A DNA stretch of 64,000 nt. It comes from Saccharibacillus soli. GTDB lineage: Bacteria; Bacillota; Bacilli; Paenibacillales; Paenibacillaceae. The position numbers and the translations under genes were made by a program. The stretch covers positions 558,001 to 622,000 of the forward strand of contig NIOB01000003.1 of assembly GCA_002189105.1 (NCBI GenBank), in the 5' to 3' direction. The notes beneath the pieces were generated by a model, which did no database searches, was not told where the DNA came from, and was given only the letters and a program-made list of their open reading frames with translations. Positions 31,485 through 40,677 of this stretch are shown one piece after another; position 1 is the first letter of the stretch, and the number at the start of each line of letters is the position of its first letter.

Positions 31485-32189
31485 TTACTCCGCTTTTTCC
31501 GGATGGAATCCCCGATTATCGGCGTATCCTTCGATGCTCCAGACGCCCAGCTTCTTGCCTTTGGCTTGAGCCTGAATTTCCCGGAACGCCTTCACGTACT
31601 TCTCGTTGGGCTGATAGACGACCACGCGAGCCAGACCCTGCTCCAGCAGTTTCTCGTTGACCAGCTCGCCGTTCAGATAGACGTAAGCCAGCATCCGGTC
31701 GTATTGATCGCGCGGCTCCTTGTCAAATTGAAGTTCAATCTCGCGTCCGGTCAGCAGCTTCTTGGTATAATCGCTCGCTTCCGGGCCAAAAGGCTGCACA
31801 GGCGTGCCTTCCTTCTTCGTCTCCGGCGTGTCGATCAGCAGCATCCGCACTCGTTCCCGGCTGCCATCTTGAAGCTCTGCAATAAACGTATCTCCATCGA
31901 CCGTTCGTTCAACCTTAGCCGTCAAGCGTCCGTCCGGGGTGGACTGGGCTTGATCTTTTTTTGTTTCCGCCGTATCCGTTCCGGTCTCACGACCAGCGTT
32001 CTGCTCGCTTTGCTGCTTATTTGTCGTCTGCACCTCTTGATCCTGATTCAGCAGATTGCCCAGCAGTTCTCGCCCTGTAGGGGTGAACAGCAGCAGAGCC
32101 AGCACCCCGACAGTAATCAGAATCGAAAGCAGGTTTCGTTTTGGCTTTTGCGGCCCGCCTTTTTGAGGGGTGTCGCCTGATGATGTCAT
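31485..32189 (-). CDS. Membrane-anchored thermonuclease (staphylococcal-nuclease-like)
   Basis: The 234-residue protein has one N-terminal membrane helix (LLSILITVGVLALLLF), a Gln/Thr-rich linker, and an SNase OB-fold domain (residues ~90-230). The catalytic set is present: VRMLLIDTPETKK (first Arg and Glu) and DQYDRMLAYVYLNGELVN (second Arg). It probably degrades extracellular DNA at the cell surface. ATG at 32189 is preferred over one two codons earlier because GGAGG then has a proper 7-base spacing. Ends at a T-run terminator. Confidence 0.93.
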   Translation of the reverse strand: MTSSGDTPQKGGPQKPKRNLLSILITVGVLALLLFTPTGRELLGNLLNQDQEVQTTNKQQSEQNAGRETGTDTAETKKDQAQSTPDGRLTAKVERTVDGDTFIAELQDGSRERVRMLLIDTPETKKEGTPVQPFGPEASDYTKKLLTGREIELQFDKEPRDQYDRMLAYVYLNGELVNEKLLEQGLARVVVYQPNEKYVKAFREIQAQAKGKKLGVWSIEGYADNRGFHPEKAE

Positions 32190-32332
32190 GTTCATTCCTC
32201 CGGTTCCTCTGACTGATATAAGCGTCTTGCTTCATTGTTGCCACTTTGCCATTCCGCGTCAAGTCCGCTACAATTCAAGTATCCGTTTTTCAGGAAAATA
32301 CAGAAAGCTTTACAAGCAAGGAGAGAGTGTTC

Positions 32333-32905
32333 ATGGGCAAAAAAATCGTCGCCATCGACATGGATGATACCATCTGTCATCTGGTTCCGAAGGCTATTCA
32401 TTACCATAATGCGGCTTTTCCCGACCTTCAGCTCACGCTCGATCAGATTCACAGCTTCGACCTCAGCCGCATCTGGCACCCGGAATGTAACGAGGAGATC
32501 TTCTTCGGTCGTCCCAAATTATATGAGGAGCTGGAAATCTTCGATGAGCATACCGTAGAGGAAGTACGCCGTATCAGCGAGGAGCATGACGTCATCATTG
32601 TTACCGCAGCGCGTCCTTCGGCGGTTCCCGAGAAGTGGAATTGGCTTCAGCAGCATATGCCGTTTATTCCATTCGAGAACTTCTTTGTAGCCAAACGCAA
32701 ATATCTGCTCGACTTTGATGTGCTGATCGATGACGGGCCGCATAATCTGCTCGCTGCACGCCAGGCGGGTAAACGTACGATTGGCATCCCTCGCCCTTGG
32801 AATCAGTCTTTGCAGGAAGAGTTCCTGATGAAAGATTCATGGGAAGGCATGGGCGAGTTGGTCAATCGTGTGCTGTCCGGCCCAGGTTTTCCGGCAAAAG
32901 GGTAA
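32333..32905 (+). CDS. HAD-superfamily 5'(3')-deoxyribonucleotidase-like protein
   Basis: The 190-residue protein has the HAD motif I VAIDMDDTIC (both Asp present), motif II IIVTAARPS, and motif IV LIDDGPHNLLAA. It is typical of the NT5C-type family acting on deoxynucleoside monophosphates, but some relatives dephosphorylate other small molecules. The ATG at 32333 follows AAGGAGAG. It is divergent from the nuclease gene, with 144 bp between. Confidence 0.9.
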   Translation: MGKKIVAIDMDDTICHLVPKAIHYHNAAFPDLQLTLDQIHSFDLSRIWHPECNEEIFFGRPKLYEELEIFDEHTVEEVRRISEEHDVIIVTAARPSAVPEKWNWLQQHMPFIPFENFFVAKRKYLLDFDVLIDDGPHNLLAARQAGKRTIGIPRPWNQSLQEEFLMKDSWEGMGELVNRVLSGPGFPAKG

Positions 32906-33009
32906 GGTTCTTTTAGCAAAAAATGCAGCCGGAAGCGGCACGTAGGACTATCCCTCCGGATTCCTGCCAAGCTTGCCGCCTTAACGACATGATCGCTGCG
33001 CAAATGAAA

Positions 33010-33044
33010 AACACCCGACCTCAGATGCTCTGAAGTCGGGTGTT
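33010..33044. terminator. Terminator between HAD and chemoreceptor genes
   Basis: 9-bp perfect stem ACACCCGAC/GTCGGGTGT (33011-33019, 33035-33043) with an A4 tract on the left, usable by the convergent minus-strand gene. 33045-33110 and 32906-33009 hold nothing else evident. Confidence 0.75.
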
Positions 33045-33110
33045 CGTGCTGCGTTTATGGGTACGCAATAAGTCGGAAGGCTGCGATTCCCCACTCTTGA
33101 TGCTGTTCAC

Positions 33111-33932
33111 TCACAGCTGCTTGGCGAACTGGTTCAACTTGAGCGCCATCTCGCGGATCTGCTCAATCATCGTCGATAATTCTTCGGTCGAAGAAGCCTG
33201 ATCGCGTCCGGTATCAGCGATACGTTCAATCGAAGTGCTGATCTCAGCAGTCAACTGCTTGAACATACCCAATGTGTCCCGGATGCTGTTGGTAGACGTG
33301 ACCGTCTGTCCGGACAGCTTGCGAATCTCGGCGGCTACAATGCCAAATCCTGCGCCTTTCTCTCCGGCATGAGCCGCTTCAATCGCGGCATTGATGCCCA
33401 GCATATGGGTCTGATCGGCAACTTCTTTAATCATGCGCACCACTCCGTCCGCACCGTGCGTATTCTGCTCCGCCCGGCGAGACAATTCCAGTAATTCCCC
33501 CGACAGATTCGTCAGCCCACCCGAACCTGCGGCGATCTGCATGATACGTTCGCTTGCACCGGACAGCGATTCCGCGATTCGGTCGGCGATGTCGATCAAT
33601 TCACTGTGTCGGCGTACCTGCACAGCCAGTCCACCCAGTATACGTCCTTGTTTATCCTTGATCGGGGTAGCGGTTCCCGTAAAAGCAAATCCATAATATT
33701 CAGCCGGCACATCAGCGCGCAGCACTTGGTCTTGACGAATCGATACCAGCAGCGGCTCGCCTTCTTGCAGACGCTGCCCCGCTTTGATACCCAGATTGAT
33801 CTCTTTGCTCGGCCAATAAGCGATAAATTGTTCATGATCGCAGATTGCAATGGAGACTTCCACCGGAAGCGCCGTCTTGAGCAGAGGAATCATCGAGGCC
33901 AGTTGGTCAAGAGAGTCGATTCCATTTGTCAT
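33111..33932 (-). CDS. Soluble methyl-accepting chemotaxis protein (YfmS-like)
   Basis: The 273-residue protein has no membrane segment. Residues ~1-120 form a PAS/Cache-like sensor, then an HAMP-less signalling helix pair ends in the MCP hairpin tip EVADQTHMLGINAAIEAAHAGEKGAGFGIVAAEIRKLSGQT. This is the layout of B. subtilis YfmS-type soluble chemoreceptors that talk to CheA/CheW. Start at 33932 has AAAGGAG eight bases upstream; the ORF is open 11 codons further without a site. No chemotaxis gene is adjacent. Confidence 0.9.
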   Translation of the reverse strand: MTNGIDSLDQLASMIPLLKTALPVEVSIAICDHEQFIAYWPSKEINLGIKAGQRLQEGEPLLVSIRQDQVLRADVPAEYYGFAFTGTATPIKDKQGRILGGLAVQVRRHSELIDIADRIAESLSGASERIMQIAAGSGGLTNLSGELLELSRRAEQNTHGADGVVRMIKEVADQTHMLGINAAIEAAHAGEKGAGFGIVAAEIRKLSGQTVTSTNSIRDTLGMFKQLTAEISTSIERIADTGRDQASSTEELSTMIEQIREMALKLNQFAKQL

Positions 33933-34059
33933 CTTCTTCGCTCCTTTGGCAAAAAGGGATTTCATCCTTATGTATATCGGATTACATCTATGGAAGAATA
34001 AGCAAGATGACGAGGATTTAGGTCAATTGCGGAAGGTAACCGGATACCGCGCGCCGCCG

Positions 34060-35748
34060 TTATTCGTAAGCGCCCAGACTCGGACGTCCGGAAGCCGATT
34101 CGCCGCGCTTTTTGCCGGCCAAATCCGGTGAAACATTCAGGATTGGGTCAGGCACGCCCGCAGCAATCGCCGGGGAACTCGGCTTCAGCCGGTAGTCGTC
34201 TGCTTTGGCGTTGGCAAAACCCGGATCGGCGAAGAGGGAATGTTTGTCGTTTCCGGTATTTTTGACATAGGAAGCAAAGCCAGTGTAGCTTTTACTTTTC
34301 CACATCCAGGTCGCTTCTTCCGCATCCGGTGCGTAATACAGATTGTTTTCGACGACGTTGCGCCTATTCTCCCGGTATTCGTTATGGATCAGCGCATTTG
34401 AAGCGGAGGCGACAAAAATATTGTTGCGAATGATATTGTCGCGCGTATCGAACTGCATATAGAGCTGCCCCGTCCCCCATTCCAATGTATCGTTATAAGC
34501 CACCGTATTGCCGGTGATTACACTGCCTATGGTTGCTCCGCGCTGCTTGTCGTAGCCCCCCATCCCGATCCCGGTTAGTGCATTGCGTGCGACCAGATTA
34601 CTGCGAACCGTGATGTTCGACGTCGAACGTCCGCCGTGTTCGGATGAAATCTCGATACCGATGTCGTTGCGCAGCACGCGGTTGCGTTCAACGACAAGAT
34701 CCCGGCCTCCATCGACGTAGATGCCCGCAGCGGCATAATTGCCGTTCGGAATCTTGAGTCCGTAAGACGGATTGCGGGACGACGTGCTGCCCGTTACCTG
34801 GTTCCCCCGGATCACTCCGCTGCGAACCTGATCGTACTTGGGATTCGGAGACGTGCCTTCAAAGCCGATCGCATCAATGCCAATATTGTCATTGTCATGC
34901 ACACGATTATTCTCAACGACAAATTGTTCGACGTTGCCGTTCAGCACGACCGCTTCGCTGGAACCCAGCGTCAAGCCATAGACTTCGTTGCCCGAGATCG
35001 TCAGATCGCGGATGGAAGCCGGAGCTTCGGTGCCGTACACCGCGATGCCGTGAGCATCACGTCCCAGCAGGTCGCTCCCTTTGGGCGCTGCGGTGTTGGC
35101 GATGCCGTGGACTTTGTTGTTTTCCAGGCGGACGCCCTGCCCGGCGCCGTGGACATAGATCCCCATCGGCAGGACGCCGGATGCGGACGTCTTGAGATTG
35201 CGCAGTTCAAGGCCGCGGACGGTGACGCGGCTGGCACTGCTGAGGTCGATCAAGGCTGCGGAGCCGCCGATCGACAATCCCGTGCCGTCGAGCACCGCCG
35301 CCTCCGACGGATAGCTCGTGACGGTCAGGCGTGCGGCTCCACCGGCCGCACCCGGACTTCCAGACAGCCGGAGCTGCTGGCGGTAGACGCCGCTGCGCAG
35401 ATAGACGGTGCCGCCAGTCTTCATGGCGGCATCGGCGGCGCGCTGTACGGTCTTCCACGGGCGAGTCTGCGTGCCCGTGCCGGACACGTCGCTGCCGCTT
35501 GGCGCGACGTAGTAGTAAGGCGCGGCATCCGCCCGCGCTTCGGCGGGCGAGACGATGCCCGCCGAGGCCGCCGGATTGGCGGCGGCAGACGTACCTGCGC
35601 TAAGCGCCGCGAATTTGGCGGCCGATTGCACAGCCGCAACCGGCTTGGCGGCGGAGTCAGCCGCAGGCGGGGCAGCGCAGGAAGAGGCCGCATTTCCCAA
35701 TAGCGACAGACAGGCCGTTAGCAGAATCGTTTTTCCGATCTCAAACAA
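34060..35748 (-). CDS. Secreted right-handed beta-helix protein (pectate-lyase-fold, DUF1565-like)
   Basis: The ~562-residue product has a hydrophobic signal segment (TILLTACLSLLGNAASSC) that may be lipidated at Cys, a low-complexity Ala-rich linker (~25-75), then the parallel beta-helix domain: YYVAPSGSDVSGTGTQTRPWKTVQRA, followed by many 'N-x-V-x-G/N' rungs such as LENNKVHGI, ISGNEVYGL, VENNRVHDNDN and IRNNIFVAS. This fold occurs in polysaccharide lyases, hydrolases and tail-spike-like adhesins. No catalytic triad is evident. TTG at 35748 is chosen because GAGGGG lies ~8 bases before it; an ATG at 35781 lacks a site. Confidence 0.85.
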   Translation of the reverse strand: MFEIGKTILLTACLSLLGNAASSCAAPPAADSAAKPVAAVQSAAKFAALSAGTSAAANPAASAGIVSPAEARADAAPYYYVAPSGSDVSGTGTQTRPWKTVQRAADAAMKTGGTVYLRSGVYRQQLRLSGSPGAAGGAARLTVTSYPSEAAVLDGTGLSIGGSAALIDLSSASRVTVRGLELRNLKTSASGVLPMGIYVHGAGQGVRLENNKVHGIANTAAPKGSDLLGRDAHGIAVYGTEAPASIRDLTISGNEVYGLTLGSSEAVVLNGNVEQFVVENNRVHDNDNIGIDAIGFEGTSPNPKYDQVRSGVIRGNQVTGSTSSRNPSYGLKIPNGNYAAAGIYVDGGRDLVVERNRVLRNDIGIEISSEHGGRSTSNITVRSNLVARNALTGIGMGGYDKQRGATIGSVITGNTVAYNDTLEWGTGQLYMQFDTRDNIIRNNIFVASASNALIHNEYRENRRNVVENNLYYAPDAEEATWMWKSKSYTGFASYVKNTGNDKHSLFADPGFANAKADDYRLKPSSPAIAAGVPDPILNVSPDLAGKKRGESASGRPSLGAYE

Positions 35749-36060
35749 GTTATCGTCCCCTCTCACGTTTCGTTTGCTCATATCTTAAAAGCTGCTGCGC
35801 ATATTTCACCATTCGACCAGGCGTTTCGTCAAGAATTGCTTATCCATTCACCGAACAAGGTTCTTTGCTGGAAGCGATCAAACCGCCTCTATATATGTTA
35901 TAGGTTTCTATTCACGCCTTCATTCATGCCTTCATTCATGTCTTTACTTCTACCTCTCCCCTTGCTTTGGCCTATACGCGACGATGCGAGCAGCCTCCTT
36001 CGCATCCCGCTTGCAGCAGTGTGAATAGGTGTCCGCTAGGTGCCTACCTAACCATCATAA

Positions 36061-36089
36061 TTGACACTTTTGCCAAAAGCGCCTACGAT
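36061..36089 (+). promoter_or_regulatory. Promoter with palindromic operator upstream of the TetR gene
   Basis: TTGACA (36061-36066), 17-bp spacer, TACGAT (36084-36089). The spacer begins with a perfect CTTTTG-C-CAAAAG palindrome (36067-36079), suggesting autoregulation. The 312 bp from 35749 to 36060 hold only a short direct repeat of CTTCATTCATG near 35920-35943. Confidence 0.65.
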
Positions 36090-36143
36090 GGGGCATGAAG
36101 CGTGTTAGTAAGCAGTAACATTATAGAGGTTGGTGATCCTTTT

Positions 36144-36728
36144 ATGAAGACCAAGCAAGAAACCAGACCCAGTACATCCGAGCGCATTCTGTCTGCTACA
36201 CTTCGACTCATGTCCGAGAAGGGATACCGATCCGTTACGGTCAAGCAAATTGCTGCTGAGGCGGGTTTTAGCGAGATGACGGTATTCCGTACCTTCGGTT
36301 CCAAAAAGGCCATTCTGGATCGTCTGATTGAAAACTATCTGTATAACCCGCCCGCCGAAAAAACGATCCGCGACCGTTTGACCTACGATCTGGAGACGGA
36401 TCTGCTCATGCTGAGCGAATTCTACCATGAGACGGTAGCCGCTACCGAACAGATCTATCTGCTCTCTGTCATGGAGCGCTCGGTCATGCCGGACCTGCAC
36501 GTGAACATCCATAATAATGCCACCAAGTTCACCGATATTGTCGCCGATTACCTGAGAACGATGCAGGAGCAGGGCAAAGCCGTCAAGGGAGACCCCTTTG
36601 TTCAGGCCGCGACCCTGATGTATTTCAACTATGGCAAATTTGCGACCTACACCATGCTTCCCCGAGCAGATCGCTTGAAAAATCTCCAGGCCGCTGTTGC
36701 CGTCATCGCACGGGGATTGGCTGTGTGA
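36144..36728 (+). CDS. TetR-family transcriptional regulator
   Basis: The 194-residue protein has the TetR HTH (ERILSATLRLMSEKGYRSVTVKQIAAEAGFSEMTVFRTFGSKKAILDRLI) and an AcrR-like C-terminal domain. ATG at 36144 has an AGAGG-type site. No obvious target gene is next to it: it is divergent from the beta-helix protein but 395 bp away, and convergent with the pxp operon. It is perhaps a global or autoregulated stress regulator. Confidence 0.92.
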   Translation: MKTKQETRPSTSERILSATLRLMSEKGYRSVTVKQIAAEAGFSEMTVFRTFGSKKAILDRLIENYLYNPPAEKTIRDRLTYDLETDLLMLSEFYHETVAATEQIYLLSVMERSVMPDLHVNIHNNATKFTDIVADYLRTMQEQGKAVKGDPFVQAATLMYFNYGKFATYTMLPRADRLKNLQAAVAVIARGLAV

Positions 36729-36840
36729 TTCAGGTGGGTTGTGCGAGTCGGGTTCGCTGCGTGAATCCGCTTCTTTGGATGGCTTCTGCCGCCTCTTGAT
36801 TTGTGCAATCCATTGGCTCAACCTCAGCGTGTCGCAGCAT

Positions 36841-36882
36841 CCAACAAGCCCCGACTGCCTTCTGGTGGTCGGGGCTTGTTGG
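36841..36882 (+). terminator. Long inverted repeat, probable terminator
   Basis: Perfect 15-bp stem (36841-36855 with 36868-36882, loop of 12). No T-run, but it is the only strong structure between the convergent TetR and pxpBC genes. The rest of the 310-bp gap shows nothing evident. Confidence 0.65.
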
Positions 36883-37038
36883 GTTGTGACAAGGCGCGTA
36901 TTGGAGGTGCTGGGGCGGCTGGGGCACGCCAAAGGAAAGTGACACGGCTTCGATGGAATCGTACACGTTTTAGGTACGAGTCCAGTAAGGCGCGAAAAGG
37001 CGGTAAAAGATGCACATTAACAGGTTTGAAGACACGGC

Positions 37039-39186
37039 CTAGCCTCTTCTCCACAAGTTCCAGGCGATTCGCAGCGCCTCCAACTCCCGCTCACGCTCCA
37101 TATAGAGCCGCTCCGCTTCTTCCAGCGTAATCTCCATAAATCGCAGCTGCTGTCCCGGTCGGAGCTGACCCAATATCCGCAGATCCACAGCCGCGACCTG
37201 CGCGATCCGTGGATACCCGCCTGTCGTCTGCCGATCAGCGGCCAGCACAATCGGGTTGCCGCCGGGCGGTACCTGCACCGTGCCCGCAGCCACAGCTTCC
37301 GAGATCATCTCCAGCGGCTGACTCAGCGAGAGGGCAGCACCTGACAGGCGGCAGCCCATGCGATCCGACTGCGGATCTACGCGGAAAACGTTATTGAACA
37401 GCGCTTGCTGACTTTGCTTGTCAAAGCGATCAAAATGCGTGCCGCGTATCACACGGATCGTCATCCAGGATGAGGATGACGAGTGCTTGGGCGCAGCGGC
37501 GGGCGAAACAGACCACTCGCGTTGGAGACGTCCGGCGGAGTCGGCAGCACCAGATGCCGCTGCCTCTGGTGAACGTGGGCGGCTGGATGCTGCCGCCGGA
37601 TCAGACCTGCCGCTGCCCGGCGCGGCAGCGGCGGGCGCAGCGAAGCCGCTCGCCGGGAGGTCGGCCCAGTCGGAGCGGCCGACGAGGTAGCCATGCGCGG
37701 CGTGTACGACCGCCGCCGCGAAGTCCGCGCCGGGCGCGATCGGGCGCAGCGGCCCGAACGCGTCCGAAGCCCCTGCCGATGTCCGCGTGTGAAGGACATC
37801 GGCCGCGCGCAGCGCGCGGCCTTCGAGCCCGCCCAGGCCGGCTCGAAGATCGGTACTGCGGCTGCCCAGTGCCTCGGGCACGCCCAAGCCTCCTGCCAGC
37901 GCCAGATAAGCGCGGCAGCCGTTTACAGCCGTGCGGAATTCCAGCACGGCTCCGGCCCGTACGCGGACGGGCCGCCACATCGGCAGCGCTTCGCCGCCGA
38001 TGGACGGCGCCAGATCGGCGCCGGTCAGCGCGATCAGCGTCTCGCGCTCAAAGCGCAGCGTCGGCCCGGTCAGCGTGATCTCCAGCGCGGCCTCGCCTAC
38101 ATCGTTGCCAATCATCAGATTGGCCGCTCTCAAGGCATACTCATCCATCGCGCCGCCCGGTGTGACGCCGTACTGCTGATAACCACAGCGGCCGAGATCC
38201 TGAATCGTCGTCAGCAGACCGGGCTTCTGCACGGTCAGAGCCGGATGACCGCCCTTCTCCCCGCCTCGCAGCGCGACTTCCGCGACAGAGGAAGCCGCCT
38301 CTTCCTCACGGCCCGCCGCGCGGCTTCGCTGCGCGGTCTGTTCGACCTTCTCCAGCCGAACATATTCTTCGGCGGTCACCGGGCGGAACCGGACGGTATC
38401 CCCTGCACGCAGCAGGCTGGGCGGCATCTGTTCCGGCCGGAACAGGGCGACGGGAGTTCGCCCGATCAAGCGCCAGCCGCCAGGAGTCGAGACGGGATAG
38501 ATTCCCGTCTGTCCGCCCGCGATGCCCACCGTCCCGGCAGGGACAGAGAGACGCGGCGTATCCAGGCGCGGCGCCGCAATACGCTCATCCATCCCCCCCA
38601 GATACGGGAATCCTGGCGCGAAGCCAATCATATAGACCGGATAGTCGCGTTCTGCATGAATACGTACAACCTCTTCCGGCGTCACCCCGGCCTGGTCTGC
38701 GACAAATTCCAGATCCGGCCCATATTCCCCGCCATAAAGCACGGGAATCTCGACCCGGCGCGATTCGACTTCCATGCTCTCACTGTTCTCACTCAGAAGA
38801 GACTCGATCCATTCCGCAGCCAGCGTTTGGATCGAATAGACGCCTGATCGATCTTCCTTCACTAACCGATCTGCTGCTTCCGGCAAGGCGTTTTGCCGCC
38901 AAGACTCCAAGGTTCGCAGTGGATCGTAGAACACCGTTACCGAAGCGAAAGCTGGCACCGCTTCGATCATGCCGGGCAGCGGCTTGCGCTCCAGCCGCGC
39001 CATAAAGTTTCGGACTTGCCGCTGAACCAGAGGCGAGATGCTGGTTCCAAAAACAACGCGCAGCGCCGTATCTCCAAATGCTTCGACAGTCGGATTGTCT
39101 AAAGGTTTGTCTCTACCAGGCGGACAATCCGCCTGCATGCCGTTCGGTCTTTCCTCGGACGGCTTCGCCTGTGACTCTTCTTGCAT
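37039..39186 (-). CDS. pxpBC: Fused 5-oxoprolinase subunits PxpB-PxpC (KipI-KipA)
   Basis: The 715-residue protein joins PxpB/KipI (residues ~30-280; MIGFAPGFPYLGGMDERIAAPRLDTPR and AGGQTGIYPVSTPGGWRLIGRTP) to PxpC/KipA (from ~300; TIQDLGRCGYQQYGVTPGGAMDEYALRAANLMIGND). An Ala/Ser/Pro-rich insert of ~80 residues interrupts the PxpC part before MTIRVIRGTHFDRF; this stretch is coded by 70-75% GC DNA. With PxpA the pair hydrolyses 5-oxo-L-proline using ATP. Start at 39186 has GGAGGG; a frame open to 39252 lacks a good site. Second gene of a pxpA-pxpBC operon. Confidence 0.93.
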   Translation of the reverse strand: MQEESQAKPSEERPNGMQADCPPGRDKPLDNPTVEAFGDTALRVVFGTSISPLVQRQVRNFMARLERKPLPGMIEAVPAFASVTVFYDPLRTLESWRQNALPEAADRLVKEDRSGVYSIQTLAAEWIESLLSENSESMEVESRRVEIPVLYGGEYGPDLEFVADQAGVTPEEVVRIHAERDYPVYMIGFAPGFPYLGGMDERIAAPRLDTPRLSVPAGTVGIAGGQTGIYPVSTPGGWRLIGRTPVALFRPEQMPPSLLRAGDTVRFRPVTAEEYVRLEKVEQTAQRSRAAGREEEAASSVAEVALRGGEKGGHPALTVQKPGLLTTIQDLGRCGYQQYGVTPGGAMDEYALRAANLMIGNDVGEAALEITLTGPTLRFERETLIALTGADLAPSIGGEALPMWRPVRVRAGAVLEFRTAVNGCRAYLALAGGLGVPEALGSRSTDLRAGLGGLEGRALRAADVLHTRTSAGASDAFGPLRPIAPGADFAAAVVHAAHGYLVGRSDWADLPASGFAAPAAAAPGSGRSDPAAASSRPRSPEAAASGAADSAGRLQREWSVSPAAAPKHSSSSSWMTIRVIRGTHFDRFDKQSQQALFNNVFRVDPQSDRMGCRLSGAALSLSQPLEMISEAVAAGTVQVPPGGNPIVLAADRQTTGGYPRIAQVAAVDLRILGQLRPGQQLRFMEITLEEAERLYMERERELEALRIAWNLWRRG

Positions 39187-39296
39187 GACTTTCCCTCCCA
39201 TCGACCGATTCGTCCTACCGCCGTTCATTGAAACGCAATCTTTCTCGCTCATCCCTGCCAGAAGCTTACTCTTCTGCTTGTTCTCCGCTGTGGTTC

Positions 39297-40175
39297 CTAC
39301 ACCGCGCGAACTTCGATCCCCGCCGCTTCACACGCCGCACGAATCCGGCTTGCGAACAGCAAAGCCTGTTCTCCATCGCCGTGCAGACAGACGGTATCGA
39401 CGCGCAGCGGCACATCCTGTCCGTCCGGGGTCTGGACGCGCCCTTCGAGCGCCATGCGCACGACCCGCGACGCGGCGATCTCCGCGTCCACGATCAGCGC
39501 ACCGGGAAGGCCTCGCGGCATCAGCGTGCCGTCCGCGAGATAACCGCGGTCGGCGAACGCCTCGTGCGCGGTGCGCAGCCCGAGCCGTTCGGCGGCGCGG
39601 GTGAGTTCGCTGTTCGCCAAGCCGAACAGCGTCAGGGCCAGGTTCGCCCGGTATACCGCTTCGGCAATGGCTTCCGCCAGATCGCGCCGCACGGCGGCCA
39701 TATTGTAGAGCGCTCCGTGCGGCTTGACATGCCGCACGGTTCCGCCTTCGGCGCGCGCGATCGCCTCCAGCGCGCCGATCTGGTACAGCGTCATGGCGAA
39801 GACGTCTTCCGCCGAGACGTCCAGGTTCCGCCGACCGAAGCCGACGAGGTCCGGCAGCCCCGGATGGGCGCCAATCGCAGCGCCCGCTTCCAGTGCCAAT
39901 CTTACCGTCCGGCGCATGACAGATGGATCGCCCGCGTGAAAACCGCAGGCGATATTCGCTGAGGTCACGTACGGCAGAATCTCGGCATCCCGACCCATCG
40001 AATAGGCTCCGAAGCTTTCGCCAAGATCACAGTTCAGATCGAGGGTCGCTTTGCCTTTTGCGCGTGATAATTCGGTGTTGGTGGAGGCGGCAGACCGATC
40101 ATCATTCGCCTCTGTTGCCTTCTCGGTTCGCCCGCGTTCGCCCGGCTGGATCGGGCTGTTCGTTTGTTCGTCCAT
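39297..40175 (-). CDS. pxpA: PxpA: 5-oxoprolinase subunit A (LamB/YcsF family)
   Basis: The 292-residue protein has a ~40-residue polar N-terminal extension and then the LamB/YcsF domain: DLNCDLGESFGAYSMGRDAEILPYVTSANIACGFHAGDP, GAHPGLPDLVGFGRR, HVKPHGALYN and CLHGDGEQA. These are the family's signature motifs. The ATG at 40175 follows AGAGGAG. It is 16 bp downstream of the HxlR gene and 110 bp before pxpBC. No associated transporter is in the operon. Confidence 0.95.
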   Translation of the reverse strand: MDEQTNSPIQPGERGRTEKATEANDDRSAASTNTELSRAKGKATLDLNCDLGESFGAYSMGRDAEILPYVTSANIACGFHAGDPSVMRRTVRLALEAGAAIGAHPGLPDLVGFGRRNLDVSAEDVFAMTLYQIGALEAIARAEGGTVRHVKPHGALYNMAAVRRDLAEAIAEAVYRANLALTLFGLANSELTRAAERLGLRTAHEAFADRGYLADGTLMPRGLPGALIVDAEIAASRVVRMALEGRVQTPDGQDVPLRVDTVCLHGDGEQALLFASRIRAACEAAGIEVRAV

Positions 40176-40191
40176 TCCGGCAGCTCCTCTT

Positions 40192-40545
40192 CTATATATT
40201 TCGCCGATCTACAATATCGCGTTCATGTTCCATACCCCAGCTTCTCATCAGATCGAGGATCGGAATCAGCGTACGACCGAAGCTAGTCAGCGAATATTCC
40301 ACCTTGGGCGGAACCTGATGGTAGATCTCCCGGTGAACCAAGCCGTCGCGTTCCAACTCCCGAAGCTGCAAGGTCAGAATACGCTGCGTTGTGCCCGGCA
40401 TCAGCCTTCGGAGTTCATTGAATCGTACGGGGCCTTCGATTAGATGATGCAGCACAATGCCTTTCCATTTGCCTCCGATCACGTCCACAGTGACCGCTAC
40501 AGGACAAGTATACGGGCTTTCGTAGCCTTTTTCCGGTTTCTCCAT
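40192..40545 (-). CDS. HxlR-family transcriptional regulator
   Basis: The 117-residue protein fits HxlR: YTCPVAVTVDVIGGKWKGIVLHHLIEGPVRFNELRRLMPGTTQRILTLQLRELERDGLVHREIY. The N-terminal cysteine (YTCPV) is in the usual redox-sensor position. It is transcribed away from the nitroreductase gene and reads directly toward pxpA-pxpBC, 16 bp apart. Regulation of the nitroreductase is the usual arrangement; joint transcription with pxp genes is an inference from spacing. Confidence 0.92.
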   Translation of the reverse strand: MEKPEKGYESPYTCPVAVTVDVIGGKWKGIVLHHLIEGPVRFNELRRLMPGTTQRILTLQLRELERDGLVHREIYHQVPPKVEYSLTSFGRTLIPILDLMRSWGMEHERDIVDRRNI

Positions 40546-40588
40546 GCTGCTCGCCTCCTTTCTTCACAGGAACAAAATAGATACTACC

Positions 40589-40602
40589 GTACAAAATTGT
40601 GC
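40589..40602. promoter_or_regulatory. Possible HxlR operator between divergent HxlR and nitroreductase genes
   Basis: GTACAA-AA-TTGTGC near-palindrome with one mismatch, and further GTAC elements around. Only positional evidence; promoter boxes are not clear. Confidence 0.35.
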
Positions 40603-40677
40603 GTACTTTCTCATAGGGTCTTTCCGTAGTACGATGACGGCACCCATAAAATTCTATAGAAAGCGTGGTCGATCTTA

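Noticed and set aside
37693-38847. 384-codon plus-strand frame opposite pxpBC
   Set aside because: Arg/Pro-rich shadow frame in a high-GC gene with clear PxpB/PxpC motifs on the other strand.
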